A stretch of DNA of 64,000 nucleotides from Sphingobium aromaticiconvertens (GCF_037154075.1 NZ_JBANRJ010000001.1:2971501-3035500), one strand, 5' to 3'; positions 39,046-47,588 are shown, counted from the first letter of the stretch. Notes: generated by a model from the sequence alone, not told the origin. A program made the numbers and translations.

Positions 39046-39165
39046 ATGCCCCGGATGATCACCACAGTCCTTCTTGGTCTCATTCTTATTGCGGGCGGCA
39101 CGATGTCTGCCCAGGCAGCGCCACCCTGCATGGATGCCAAGGGCAAATTCATCAAGTGCAAATGA
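39046..39165 (+). CDS. 39-residue exported protein
   Basis: A short open frame: a classic signal peptide (MITTVLLGLILIAGGTMSAQA) and a tiny mature part, APPCMDAKGKFIKCK, with two cysteines that could pair. AAGGA lies eight bases before this ATG; an ATG two codons earlier is closer to the site. The gene stands alone between the metK hairpin and trmB. I recognise no family, but the clear signal peptide, good ribosome binding site and good spacing support a real gene. Confidence 0.65.
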   Translation: MPRMITTVLLGLILIAGGTMSAQAAPPCMDAKGKFIKCK

Positions 39166-39211
39166 TCTGACACACTTGGCAGGGCATGACCGGGACGCTA
39201 TCGGCCCGGTC

Positions 39212-39928
39212 ATGACTGCGCATAAATCCGGCGACCCCACGACCCTCAACCGCCTCTATGGCCGCCAATCGGGGCATAAGCTGCGCGCCGGGCAGCAGGA
39301 ACTGGTCGACACGCTGCTCCCCGCCCTTGCCCTACCCGAAGAAGGGCCGATCACCGCCGCCGACACATTCGGATACGACCGACCGCTCCATTTCGAGATC
39401 GGCTTCGGCGGTGGCGAACATATGGCCTATCGCGCCGACATGCTCCCCGACCATGGCTTCATCGGCTGCGAGCCTTTCCTGAACGGCGTCGTCACCGCAC
39501 TGGCCCATGTGCGCGACAAGGCGCTAGGCAATGTCCGCATTCATATGGGCGATGCGCTCGAAATTCTTGCCCGCATCCCCGACGGCTCCTTGAGCTTTGT
39601 TTATCTCCTCCATCCCGATCCCTGGCCCAAGGCACGCCATGCCAAGCGGCGGATGATGAACCCCGGCCCGGTCGCTATGATCGCGAAGAAACTCAAACCC
39701 GGCGGCGAGTTCCGCTTCGGCACCGATCATCCCGTCTATCTGCGTTGGGCGCTGATGGTCATGAACGGCCATCCCGATTTTGACTGGCTGGCCAGCGATC
39801 CGCAAGATTTCCTGAAGCGCCCCGGCGGCTGGCCCGAAACCCGGTACGAAGCGAAGGCCCGGCGCATAGGCCATGAAGTCTGGTACTTCCGCTATCGGCG
39901 GCGTGGGACTGAAACACCGGCATCCTGA
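39212..39928 (+). CDS. trmB: tRNA (guanine-N7-)-methyltransferase
   Basis: Methylates N7 of G46 in the tRNA variable loop using SAM. About 238 residues. The SAM-binding motif is FEIGFGGGEHMAYRA, followed by GCEPFLNGVV. The family signature LLHPDPWPKARHAKRRMM lies in the middle, and FGTDHPVYLRW and ETRYEAKARRIGH near the end. The ATG at 39212 begins the conserved part. It converges on a small unknown gene seven bases away. Confidence 0.93.
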   Translation: MTAHKSGDPTTLNRLYGRQSGHKLRAGQQELVDTLLPALALPEEGPITAADTFGYDRPLHFEIGFGGGEHMAYRADMLPDHGFIGCEPFLNGVVTALAHVRDKALGNVRIHMGDALEILARIPDGSLSFVYLLHPDPWPKARHAKRRMMNPGPVAMIAKKLKPGGEFRFGTDHPVYLRWALMVMNGHPDFDWLASDPQDFLKRPGGWPETRYEAKARRIGHEVWYFRYRRRGTETPAS

Positions 39929-39935
39929 CTCAGAA

Positions 39936-40379
39936 CTAAGGCAATCCGAAAAGCGCAGCGGGCGCACCATAATCATCGGGCCAACCGGCATATGTCACAT
40001 CGGTGGGTCCGACAACAAAGTCACGCACTATCCACCGTCCGCCGCGATTTTCCATCAGCGCATAGATGTCAGGCCCATCCAGTATCCCCGCTTGCAGACG
40101 TTCGGCGTGGCGCGTCTTGCTGAAATCGATCGCACCACCGGTCGCGGTCTGGGGCACGACATGCGCGAAGGCCCATCCATCCTGCGTCCGCAGTACTGTC
40201 ACCACGAACCGTACTGGCTGCCCCAGATCGCGCGCGATCACGGGACGCAGCACATCCAGAAGCGCCTTGCGCGTCGGTTCGCCGACAGCAAGGTCATGCG
40301 ACAGCATCGAATGGTTGGGCAGTGCGCTCGCGGCCACCGGCAACGCCAGGCTTGCCATTGCCGCCCATAGCCAGACCAT
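39936..40379 (-). CDS. small exported protein of unknown function
   Basis: 147 residues. A signal peptide (WAAMASLALPVAASALP) precedes a single compact domain containing ARDLGQPVRFVVTVLRTQDGWAF-like strands, which resembles small periplasmic proteins carrying one beta-rich domain. I do not recognise a named family. It is convergent with trmB and stands alone on the minus strand. Confidence 0.7.
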   Translation of the reverse strand: MVWLWAAMASLALPVAASALPNHSMLSHDLAVGEPTRKALLDVLRPVIARDLGQPVRFVVTVLRTQDGWAFAHVVPQTATGGAIDFSKTRHAERLQAGILDGPDIYALMENRGGRWIVRDFVVGPTDVTYAGWPDDYGAPAALFGLP

Positions 40380-40502
40380 TCGCCTCCCCCTTCATACACG
40401 CCCCATAGCCCAAAACAGGACGGCGCAGCGAGCCAATCGCCCGCCGCGCCGTTCATGCAATCAGCACGCCCCCGGACTTACTATTCAGCGAAGATCAATT
40501 GA

Positions 40503-41054
40503 TCAATTCGCCGCCTTGCTCGTATCCACCTTCTCCACCCATTCGGGGTAGAAGCTCGGCTCCCGGTTTGACCAACCCGCCGCCGTCGCCGCCGCCTCGC
40601 TGATCGACTGAAGCAACAGGCGCCGCTTGTCGGGATGCAGATGCGGCAGGCTCGCCGCCGCGCAGAAGGCGCCCGGCAACCAGGGTCGGGCACCCGCTCC
40701 GATCAGGCGCTCATACAGGAAGCGATAGGCGGAAAAAGTGCCAAGCCTGTCCTGGCCCAGGTCGAAGGCGGAGACCGTCACCAGCGGCGCCATGAATGGC
40801 TCCACCTGTTCCAGCCCACTATCGTCGGGTACGCGACATTTGATGTCGTCCAGCCGGTTGTATATCCGCGCCTGCGCCCGGATACTGGCCTCCTCCACCA
40901 TATCTCGGGACCATAGCTTCATCGCGTCGCGGCGATGCAGCCCGATGTCCAGCGAGCGGCGAATATAGCGCTGCGTCGCAGCAGGGAAACTGGCGAACTC
41001 TCGTAACTCAGCCAGGGTGATGGCCCCATCTGCTGGTTTGGCACTCGTAACCAT
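40503..41054 (-). CDS. unknown cytosolic protein
   Basis: 183 residues, mainly helical, with no signal peptide or membrane segment. It has a conserved-looking core (FPAATQRYIRRSLDIGLHRR, RFLYERLIGAGARPW) but no family I can name. GGAGGG lies eight bases ahead of the ATG at 41054, clearly setting the start. It is divergent from the IclR regulator gene. Confidence 0.72.
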   Translation of the reverse strand: MVTSAKPADGAITLAELREFASFPAATQRYIRRSLDIGLHRRDAMKLWSRDMVEEASIRAQARIYNRLDDIKCRVPDDSGLEQVEPFMAPLVTVSAFDLGQDRLGTFSAYRFLYERLIGAGARPWLPGAFCAAASLPHLHPDKRRLLLQSISEAAATAAGWSNREPSFYPEWVEKVDTSKAAN

Positions 41055-41352
41055 GTTTTTGCCCTCCGACTTGAAGTCGATCAGCAAAACATGCGCCCAT
41101 CATGCTTACCGAATGCTTAAGCGCTTGTTCGGCTGACATTCAACAAGGGATCAGATTTCGTTTTGCGGCGCAACATATAAATCATCGGATGCGACAAAAT
41201 GATGACGGATACAGCAGATGTGGACTTCCCCTGCCCTCATAAAAGGGTTGCAATTACCAGCAACGAAGTGGAACAGGTAGTGCAATATGTGGACAGGTTC
41301 TTTGACCGCCCATAACGTGGATGATGGCGGCATGACCGCACAGGGGAAGATG
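41055..41352. other. divergent promoter region between the unknown gene and the IclR regulator
   Basis: About 300 bases with no convincing gene. It should hold the promoters of the unknown minus-strand gene and of the IclR gene, and possibly the operator of IclR. I see no clear long palindrome. The open frame of the IclR gene extends through the last part (from an ATG at 41287), so the true gap may be shorter. Confidence 0.45.
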
Positions 41353-42132
41353 ATGCAGGAAGACACGACAGCCAAGGCCGCGGAGGCCGGAGCAAAAGGC
41401 GCACAGACGCTGATGCGCGCGCTGGATATACTGGATCAGGTAATTGGTGGCCCCGTGCGCGCCGCCGACCTTGCCCGCACGCTGGGCATGAGCCGCACGA
41501 CCACGCATCGGCTGGCCCATGCGCTGCGTTCGCGTGACTATCTCTCGGCCACGCAGGACGGCTTTGCGCTCGGCCCGAAACTACTCCAGCTCGGCGCCCT
41601 CGCGACCGAACAGGCCGACTATGTCCGCCTCGCTCGCCCCTATATGGAACTGCTCTCGGAGCGCACGGGCTTCTGCGTCTTCGTCGGCAAGCGTGAAGGC
41701 GACTGGTCACGCCATCTGGAGCGCGTGACAGGCCGGCAACGCTTGCGTGTTTCAACCGCGCCGGGCGACCGGCGCCCGATCGCCGAAACGGGCCTGGGAA
41801 AAGCACTCTTGCTCGACGACGATGACGCGTCGCTCGAACGTCTGTACCGTGAGTCCAAGGATGGCAAGCTGCCCGCCAAGCAGGTCGCCACCTGGATCAC
41901 GGCCATGCATGCCCATCAGCAGCGCGGCATGGTCCTGCACGAAAGCGACCTGGGTGACGGCGTTCGTTCGATCGCCGTGCCCGTGCGCGATGCAAAGGGG
42001 CAGGTCGTTGTCGCGATCAGCATCGCCAGTGCCGCCCATTATCTGACCGACGACATCATCGATGGCCTTGCGGAACAAGTGCGCGAGACCGCCACTAACG
42101 TCAGCGCTGCGCTGGGCTACCAGCCGCGCTGA
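41353..42132 (+). CDS. IclR-family transcriptional regulator
   Basis: About 259 residues. The N-terminal winged helix-turn-helix shows AQTLMRALDILDQVIGG and ADLARTLGMSRTTTHRLAHA. The C-terminal ligand-binding domain (from about residue 90) includes RLRVSTAPGDRRPIAETGLG and SIAVPVRDAKGQVVVAISI. Upstream ATGs at 41287, 41332 and 41350 are in frame; AGGGGA fits the ATG at 41353 best. IclR proteins usually control an adjacent catabolic operon, but no such operon lies next to it here. Confidence 0.88.
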   Translation: MQEDTTAKAAEAGAKGAQTLMRALDILDQVIGGPVRAADLARTLGMSRTTTHRLAHALRSRDYLSATQDGFALGPKLLQLGALATEQADYVRLARPYMELLSERTGFCVFVGKREGDWSRHLERVTGRQRLRVSTAPGDRRPIAETGLGKALLLDDDDASLERLYRESKDGKLPAKQVATWITAMHAHQQRGMVLHESDLGDGVRSIAVPVRDAKGQVVVAISIASAAHYLTDDIIDGLAEQVRETATNVSAALGYQPR

Positions 42133-42160
42133 TATTGGCGGGTTTCGCTCCCTGAAACCG

Positions 42161-42370
42161 TCATTCCTTGAAACCGGACGAGGGCGCCGGATCGCCATGA
42201 TCGTCTGGATGGGTCGGACTGGGCGGGTCGGACGCGTCCATCGAATCCTCCAGACTCTCGTCCAGCTTTTCGTCGTCGGAACAGACATGATCCTGATCAT
42301 CGCTTGGCCGTTTACCCTTGATCGCGTCTTCACGGTCGGCGGTTCGGCTATCGGGCGCGTCGTTTGCCAT
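42161..42370 (-). CDS. small acidic protein of the 'ASDPPSP' type
   Basis: About 69 residues, highly acidic and probably disordered. The end DESLEDSMDASDPPSPTHP matches a motif (ExF/MPASDPPS-like) common in small sphingomonad and rhizobial proteins of unknown function, often linked to stress. AGGAG lies ahead of two adjacent ATGs. A GGAAC...GCTT promoter-like pair lies upstream, so regulation by a general-stress sigma factor (EcfG) is possible. Confidence 0.72.
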   Translation of the reverse strand: MANDAPDSRTADREDAIKGKRPSDDQDHVCSDDEKLDESLEDSMDASDPPSPTHPDDHGDPAPSSGFKE

Positions 42371-42404
42371 CAATCATCTCCTGACCATAGTTACCATCAT
42401 GTTT

Positions 42405-42430
42405 AAGCGCTCGACACACTTGCCGGTTCC
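42405..42430 (-). promoter_or_regulatory. candidate EcfG-type promoter for the small acidic protein gene
   Basis: On the minus strand GGAAC (42430-42426) is followed after 17 bases by GCTT (42408-42405), about 35 bases from the start codon. The alphaproteobacterial general-stress sigma factor EcfG prefers GGAAC, then CGTT or GTT. The -10 part here is imperfect, so the call is tentative. Confidence 0.35.
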
Positions 42431-42535
42431 GACAGATGATCTGGACGCCCGAAGGATCGACCAACAGGCGGCGCGCTTCGACCAGCGCGCGTCCGCGGGG
42501 GCGACAGACGCCGCCCACTGCCGTAAAGTGCCATA

Positions 42536-43648
42536 ATGACGATATTTCCCGAAGAGGGTGACCGCGGCGTGTCACCCGCGCTTGCGCTCTATTCCATTCT
42601 TGGCTTCTGGTTCTTCTACGCCATGCTTGTCAGCATGCGTGCCCTCGTACTGGGCTTCGGCGCACAGGGAGAGATGGCCGCTCGCCGTGCCGTCGTGACG
42701 GTGATCGGTATCGTCGTCACCTGGGTCTTCTACCTCGCACTGCGCTATTTCGACCGCAAGAAACTGCCGACCCGCATCGTCGTCGCCTTCTCGCTTGCCG
42801 CGGTCTTCGCCATCGCGACGGCCGTGGCCAATTTCTACATTTTCAACGTCTATGATCCCGTCGGGATCTTTCCGGACGCGGAATATGAAAAATACACGAA
42901 GGAAGCCGGTTTCGCGATCAAGCAGATCACCGAAGATGCGATCAGCCGTTATTTCTTCCTGTCCGCCTGGGCAAGCCTCTATCTTGCGCTTTCCTACGCC
43001 AGCGAGGCGCATCGGGTCGAACGCCGCGCCGCGCGCCTGGAACGGGCGGCTCAACAGGCCGAGCTGCGCTCGCTCCGCTATCAGGTGAATCCGCACTTCC
43101 TGTTCAACACCCTCAACTCCCTCTCCAGCCTGGTAATGAAGGATCATAGGGATGAGGCAGAACAGATGATCATGTCGCTCTCCAACTTCTACCGCACCAG
43201 CCTGACTGGCGACCCGCTGGAGGAAGTGCCCCTGTCGGAAGAAGTACATCTCCAGAAACTCTATCTGGATATTGAGGGGGTACGCTTTCCCGATCGCCTC
43301 TCCACCACCATCGACATTCCCCACGCGTTGATGAACTGCTGCGTGCCCGGCCTGATCCTTCAGCCCTTGGTCGAAAATGCCATCAAATATGGCGTCTCGC
43401 GCACGTCCAAACCCGTCGTCATCACCATTGCCGCCCGCGAGCAGGACGACATGCTGCATATCTGCGTCTCCGACGATGGCGACATGCCCCCCGGCGCGCA
43501 TGATGGCGGCAATGGGATCGGCCTTGCCAATGTCCGCGACCGGTTGATGGCGCGCTATGGCGAAGACGGCCTCATCGCTTATGGTCCACGTGAAGAGGGT
43601 GGATTCGCCGTCCACCTGACCCTACCCATCGTCCGCCAGGGCTGCTGA
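42536..43648 (+). CDS. LytS-type membrane sensor histidine kinase (His_kinase family)
   Basis: 370 residues. Several membrane segments occupy the first 160 residues (SILGFWFFYAMLVSMRALVL, VVTVIGIVVTWVFYLALRYF, IVVAFSLAAVFAIATAVANF). A coiled-coil linker follows, then the His_kinase domain with RYQVNPHFLFNTLNSL (His187) and an ATPase domain with LILQPLVENAIKYG and GNGIGLANVRDRL. It forms a pair with the LytTR regulator four bases downstream. The signal is unknown. Confidence 0.92.
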   Translation: MTIFPEEGDRGVSPALALYSILGFWFFYAMLVSMRALVLGFGAQGEMAARRAVVTVIGIVVTWVFYLALRYFDRKKLPTRIVVAFSLAAVFAIATAVANFYIFNVYDPVGIFPDAEYEKYTKEAGFAIKQITEDAISRYFFLSAWASLYLALSYASEAHRVERRAARLERAAQQAELRSLRYQVNPHFLFNTLNSLSSLVMKDHRDEAEQMIMSLSNFYRTSLTGDPLEEVPLSEEVHLQKLYLDIEGVRFPDRLSTTIDIPHALMNCCVPGLILQPLVENAIKYGVSRTSKPVVITIAAREQDDMLHICVSDDGDMPPGAHDGGNGIGLANVRDRLMARYGEDGLIAYGPREEGGFAVHLTLPIVRQGC

Positions 43649-43652
43649 CAGA

Positions 43653-44402
43653 ATGACCACACCGATCCGCACCATGATCGTCGATGATGAGCCGCTTGCA
43701 GTCGAGCGGCTCCAGATGCTCTGCGCCCGTGAACCGCGCATCGTCCTGGTTGGCACCGCCACAGATGGCGAAGCGGCGCTGCGCCTGGTTGAAGGGCTGC
43801 GACCCGACCTTGTCATGCTCGACATCGCCATGCCTCTGCTCGACGGCATCGGCGTGGCTCGCGCCGTCGGGCGCATGGGCCTGCGCCCCGCAATCATCTT
43901 CGTAACGGCGTTTGAGGGGTTCGCGGTGGAGGCGTTCGACCTTGCCGCCATCGACTATCTGCTAAAACCAGTCGCCCATGACCGCCTCACCCGCGCCGTC
44001 GACCGCGTCGAAACCGCGCTTGGCAACCGCAGCGCGGATATAACCGACCTGCCCGCCGAACCCGAAGCGCAGTGGGCGGAAGAATTTTGGGTGCCCCACC
44101 GCTCCGAACTGATCCGTGTCGGCACCGACCAGATCGACCGGATAGAGGCGGAACGCGACTATATGCGCCTTCATGTGGGGGGCCACAGCTATCTGCTGCA
44201 TCAGACGATCAGTTCGCTGGAAACGCGCCTAGACCCCGGTAACTTCGTCCGCCTCCATCGCTCCCACATCGTCCGCCGCGATCATATCGCCCGCCTGCGC
44301 CACGATGGCAGCGGTGTCTGGTTCGCCTGCCTCGCGAACAATAGCGAAATCCGCATTGGTCGCACCTTCCTCGCCAATGCAAAGGCGATGACGGGACGAT
44401 AA
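43653..44402 (+). CDS. LytTR-family response regulator
   Basis: 249 residues. The receiver domain has IVDDEPLAVERL, Asp57 in VMLDIAMPLLDG and LLKPVAHDRL. The C-terminal LytTR DNA-binding domain starts near residue 150 and includes IDRIEAERDYMRLHV and FVRLHRSHIVRRDHI. It is coupled to the LytS-type kinase. A dispersed repeat lies just behind it. Confidence 0.94.
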   Translation: MTTPIRTMIVDDEPLAVERLQMLCAREPRIVLVGTATDGEAALRLVEGLRPDLVMLDIAMPLLDGIGVARAVGRMGLRPAIIFVTAFEGFAVEAFDLAAIDYLLKPVAHDRLTRAVDRVETALGNRSADITDLPAEPEAQWAEEFWVPHRSELIRVGTDQIDRIEAERDYMRLHVGGHSYLLHQTISSLETRLDPGNFVRLHRSHIVRRDHIARLRHDGSGVWFACLANNSEIRIGRTFLANAKAMTGR

Positions 44403-44418
44403 AGCGAGGGGCCAGCCC

Positions 44419-44524
44419 TGGAGCATTTTTCAGTCAGGTGAAATCACATCGCGACTCAAAAAATACGTTAAATCAAAAGTATAGAACGGTCGATCCGATG
44501 CAGTCGGATCGCAAAACGCTCTAG
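44419..44524. repeat. dispersed palindromic element with CTGGAGCATTTT ends
   Basis: The left end CTGGAGCATTTT (44419-44430) is an imperfect inverted copy of the right end AAAACGCTCTAG (44513-44524), with two mismatches. Inside, CGATCCGA (44491-44498) and TCGGATCG (44504-44511) form a perfect eight-base stem. Elements ending in GAGCATTTT...AAAACGCTCTA are widely scattered in alphaproteobacteria. The right end supplies the TAG stop of the minus-strand gene. I saw no second copy in this window. Confidence 0.72.
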
Positions 44525-44697
44525 TCTACCGGTCGCGACACGCGCTTGCCCTTGGTTCGGCTGGTCAGATGAAAATACTGACAGCGGTCGCAACGATAAT
44601 GTCTAAGCGCAATAGTGGCAGTCTGAGCGGCCAGAACTGCCTCATCTTCAGACCGGAAACGTGCCTTCTTCAAGCAAATGCTCAGCTTGGTCCGCAC
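44521..44697 (-). CDS. small CxxC protein of sphingomonad type
   Basis: 58 residues from GTG 44697, which has GGAGGG five bases upstream; an ATG at 44766 would add 23 unlikely residues. The core KARFRSEDEAVLAAQTATI is followed by RHYRCDRCQYFHLTSRTKG, a zinc-finger-like CxxC with a later histidine. Short proteins with this ending are common in sphingomonads and may bind RNA, DNA or zinc; no function is known. The stop codon lies within the end of a dispersed palindromic element. Confidence 0.68.
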   Translation of the reverse strand: MRTKLSICLKKARFRSEDEAVLAAQTATIALRHYRCDRCQYFHLTSRTKGKRVSRPVD

Positions 44698-44930
44698 GCA
44701 TGCCCTCCATTTCAAATGTCCGCGATCCGCTATGATGGCGGCCGCGCCCGACAGCAAGTGCCTCACAGCAACCTTGCCTCATCCCCGTTCCCGGCCTAAA
44801 GCCCCTGCATTCGCATGGACCCGGTGCAATTCCGGGTGGCTATTCCGGCCGCCGATCCGCCGGACAATCCCACATGACTTCAACCGCGCCAAAGTATCGC
44901 GCCCATGTGCCTTGTTGTGGATTCCTTACA

Positions 44931-46427
44931 ATGACAACCACCCTTTCCGCCTGGCGCCGCCAATGGTTCGCCGATGCCACCGCCGCCCGATACGATATCA
45001 TGGCCGGCATCGTCGTCGCGCTGGCTCTCATTCCCGAGGCCATCGGCTTTTCCATCATTGCCGGCGTCGATCCGCGCGTCGGCCTTTACGCCTCCGTCGC
45101 GATCGCGATGGTCGTCGCCTTTACCGGCGGCCGCCCCGGCATGATCTCGGCCGCCACCGCAGCGGTTGCAGTTCTGGTCGGCCCGCTGGTTCGCGACCAT
45201 GGCGTCAACTATCTGTTCGCCGCGACGATCCTGATGGGCATCATCCAGATCATCGCCGGACTGCTGCGCCTGAACCTGCTGATGCAGTTCGTCTCCAGGT
45301 CGGTCATCACCGGCTTCGTCAATGCGCTCGCCATCCTCATCTTCATGGCGCAACTGCCGCAACTCATCCATGTCGGCTGGCAAAGCTATGCGATGGTCGC
45401 GGGTGGCCTTGCCATCATCTACCTCTTCCCGCGCCTGACGAAAGCCGTCCCCTCGCCGCTGGTCGCTATCCTGTCGCTCAGCGCCCTCTCCATCTGGCTG
45501 GGCCTGCCGGTCAACACCGTGGGCGACATGGGCAATCTGCCCGACGGGCTGCCCAGCTTCGCCTTGCCGGACGTGCCGCTGACATTCGATACGCTCCGCA
45601 TCATCCTGCCCTATTCGCTCACCATGGCGGCGGTCGGCCTGCTGGAATCCTTGCTAACGGCCCAGATCGTCGACGACATGACCGATACCGACAGCGACAA
45701 GCGTCGCGAATGCGCCGGTCAGGGCAGCGCCAACATCATCGCCGCCCTGTTCGGCGGCATGGGCGGATGCGCGATGATCGGCCAGTCGGTCATCAACGTA
45801 ACCTCGGGTGGAAGAGGCAGGCTTTCGACCTTCATTGCGGGCGCCTTCCTGCTGGTCCTGCTTACCCTGCTGGGGCCGCTGGTCGGGCAAATTCCGATGC
45901 CCGCACTGGTTGCCGTCATGGTCATGGTGTCGATCGGCACATTCAGTTGGGCCTCGATAGCCAATCTGCGCAGTCATCCGCCGACATCCTCCGTCGTGAT
46001 GCTGACGACTGTCATTGTCGTGGTCGCCACCCGCGATCTGTCGCTGGGCGTGTTGGCCGGGGTACTCCTATCGGGCCTCTTTTTCGCAGGCAAAGTGCAG
46101 CGCATGTTCACGGTCGAACGGCAAAAATCGCCAGACGGCGTGCATGCCACCTACCGCGTAACCGGCCAGATCTTCTTCGCATCCGTCGATCGCTTCACCC
46201 GCGCGTTCCAGACAGAGGATAGCGCCACCCACATACTGATCGACGTCACCGCCGCGCATTTTTGGGACATTTCCGCCGTCAGCGCCCTCGACAAGATCAT
46301 CGCCCGCCTGCGCCGGGAGGGCCGCACTGTCGAGGTGATCGGCTATAACCGCGCCAGTGCAGACATCATCGACCGCTTCGCCCTGCACGACAAAACAGGT
46401 GTGGAGACAGGGGCCGTGCCGCACTGA
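44931..46427 (+). CDS. SulP-family inorganic anion transporter
   Basis: About 498 residues with 10-12 membrane helices and a C-terminal cytosolic STAS domain. The family start is [20 protein letters not shown] and [16 protein letters not shown]; the STAS end includes [20 protein letters not shown]. SulP members carry sulfate, bicarbonate or dicarboxylates, and the substrate cannot be read here. The ATG at 44931 lies just before the conserved part; another at 44874 is possible. A bidirectional terminator follows. Confidence 0.9.
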   Translation: MTTTLSAWRRQWFADATAARYDIMAGIVVALALIPEAIGFSIIAGVDPRVGLYASVAIAMVVAFTGGRPGMISAATAAVAVLVGPLVRDHGVNYLFAATILMGIIQIIAGLLRLNLLMQFVSRSVITGFVNALAILIFMAQLPQLIHVGWQSYAMVAGGLAIIYLFPRLTKAVPSPLVAILSLSALSIWLGLPVNTVGDMGNLPDGLPSFALPDVPLTFDTLRIILPYSLTMAAVGLLESLLTAQIVDDMTDTDSDKRRECAGQGSANIIAALFGGMGGCAMIGQSVINVTSGGRGRLSTFIAGAFLLVLLTLLGPLVGQIPMPALVAVMVMVSIGTFSWASIANLRSHPPTSSVVMLTTVIVVVATRDLSLGVLAGVLLSGLFFAGKVQRMFTVERQKSPDGVHATYRVTGQIFFASVDRFTRAFQTEDSATHILIDVTAAHFWDISAVSALDKIIARLRREGRTVEVIGYNRASADIIDRFALHDKTGVETGAVPH

Positions 46428-46437
46428 CGCGAGCCAT

Positions 46438-46478
46438 AAAGGAAAAGCCCCGGCGAGATCCACCGGGGCTTTTCCTTT
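46438..46478. terminator. bidirectional terminator between sulP and urcA
   Basis: AAAGGAAAAGCCCCGG (46438-46453) and CCGGGGCTTTTCCTTT (46463-46478) form a perfect 16-bp stem with a nine-base loop. T-rich ends on both strands suit termination of both convergent genes. Confidence 0.93.
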
Positions 46479-46502
46479 GTAAAACGATAGGACGGGTCAG
46501 GC

Positions 46503-46832
46503 TTATTTCCCCACACGGGTCTGCGCGTCAGCATAGCGCTCGCCGGTCGCAGCGCGGGCGATGGCGCTTGCAACGGGCGCCTTGACATGGTCCAGCGCCA
46601 ACTTGCGGCAAGCCGCCATCGTGCGGGTATCGGCGCTGACACATACCCGGTTGGAAGCAGAGCGAATGCGGCGCTGCAATTCCTTCTGGCCAGCCGCGTC
46701 GGACAGGTTGATGTCATGATAGCGCACGGCAGCCGTGCGGCCATTGGACTCGAACTCACCGGCGTTGGCGCTGCCAGCGGCGGCCAGCGAAGCAAGGGCG
46801 GTCAGGGCGATCAGGGTCTTGGTGGCGAACAT
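46503..46832 (-). CDS. UrcA-family protein
   Basis: 109 residues: a signal peptide (LIALTALASLAAAGSANA) then the UrcA pattern YHDINLSDAAGQKELQRRI and ASNRVCVSADTRTMAACRKL, with the conserved cysteine pair. UrcA proteins are exported proteins of unknown function found mostly in sphingomonads and relatives. GAGGAG precedes the ATG. It converges on the SulP gene with a shared terminator. Confidence 0.93.
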   Translation of the reverse strand: MFATKTLIALTALASLAAAGSANAGEFESNGRTAAVRYHDINLSDAAGQKELQRRIRSASNRVCVSADTRTMAACRKLALDHVKAPVASAIARAATGERYADAQTRVGK

Positions 46833-47002
46833 GGTTTCAGTCTCCTCAATGCGTGTCCTTTGGACCGGCTGGCCTCTTTTTAGGGGGCGTTGGGCCTTCC
46901 GGTGCGGACGCTGCTGGTCTTTGAATGTGGGTCCAACCCGTCCTGCCCCTTCCTTTTAGTCCCGGCCTCCGGCACTCACTCGTGCGGTTCGACTGACGGC
47001 CT

Positions 47003-47131
47003 TCAAGCTCGGCCAACGACGCCTCCGTCGACAAAGCGCCCATGCCAGAAGACGAACGTCGCGACGAACGACAGGATGAACGACATGGAACCGAAACCAT
47101 ACAGCTTGCCGTAAGGGAAATAGCGAATCAT
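47003..47131 (-). CDS. possible 42-residue single-pass membrane peptide
   Basis: A short frame starting MIRYFPYGKLYGFGSMSF and continuing into a hydrophobic stretch (SFILSFVATFVFWHG), ending RFVDGGVVGRA. The composition looks like a small inner-membrane protein. No good ribosome binding site precedes the ATG, and a minus-strand terminator lies about 20 bases upstream of it, so expression would need its own promoter or a reading start within the hairpin. Tentative. Confidence 0.4.
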   Translation of the reverse strand: MIRYFPYGKLYGFGSMSFILSFVATFVFWHGRFVDGGVVGRA

Positions 47132-47149
47132 GCGATCTGCGCCAGACGC

Positions 47150-47183
47150 AAAACGCCCCCGGTGCAAGGGATGACCGGGGGCG
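47150..47183 (-). terminator. minus-strand hairpin with a short T run
   Basis: ACCGGGGGCG (47174-47183) and CGCCCCCGGT (47154-47163) make a perfect ten-base stem; reading the minus strand, TTTT follows (47153-47150). It points to a transcript coming from the uvrA side on the minus strand, although I find no convincing gene there. Confidence 0.65.
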
Positions 47184-47562
47184 CATCCTGGGCGCTGTCG
47201 GGCACTTCAGGATCTCTTCAAGCTCGTAACCGGAAGACGGCAGCAAGGCCGTTTTCCCGTCCTGACCGATCATTTGGTGATCGACCATGGACATATCCAG
47301 ACCATAGCGCATCGCACCATGGAGTCCGCCCCGGTTCGACCACCGACAGACGCATGCCGCCAGGTGGCATCGGCGCCCGACAAACCGCTCATGTCATCCG
47401 ACCAACGACATGAACATATGGTTTTCGCGATGAAAGCAGCAATTATCCTGCGGCAAATTCCTTTCGCTAGCAATCACTCATCCGCCTTACACCTTTCGGA
47501 GACTTTATCTTGCGACGGCTCGCCCGCACGACCATATCTGCCCAGCGCCCCTTGCCCCCAAA

Positions 47563-47577
47563 GAACAAATATGGAAC
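47563..47577 (+). promoter_or_regulatory. LexA (SOS) box GAAC-N7-GAAC at uvrA
   Basis: GAACAAATATGGAAC fits the direct-repeat LexA site of alphaproteobacteria (GAACN7GAAC, or GTTCN7GTTC on the other strand) exactly. It lies 11 bases ahead of the chosen uvrA start. It means uvrA is most likely repressed by LexA and induced by DNA damage. It also covers an ATG at 47571, which argues for the start at 47589. Confidence 0.85.
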
Positions 47578-47588
47578 AAGTTGACCCC

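Larger units (their letters stand above)
46833..47588. other. 756-base region between urcA and uvrA
   Basis: Apart from the possible 42-residue membrane peptide, the minus-strand terminator and the LexA box listed separately, I see nothing firm. The part next to urcA should hold its promoter. Between 47184 and 47560 an open frame on the plus strand continues in frame with uvrA, and short minus-strand frames cross it, but none looks protein-like. Confidence 0.5.

Noticed and set aside
44678..46222. 514-codon plus-strand frame overlapping the SulP gene
   Set aside because: Arg/His/Pro-rich shadow in another frame of sulP.
46956..47312. 118-codon minus-strand frame upstream of uvrA
   Set aside because: It reads straight through the minus-strand terminator at 47150-47183 and its second half is an Arg-rich shadow.
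46981..47340. tRNA-like GGTTCGA segments
   Set aside because: GGTTCGA occurs at about 46986 and 47334, but no acceptor stem, anticodon arm or CCA-side pairing fits around either.
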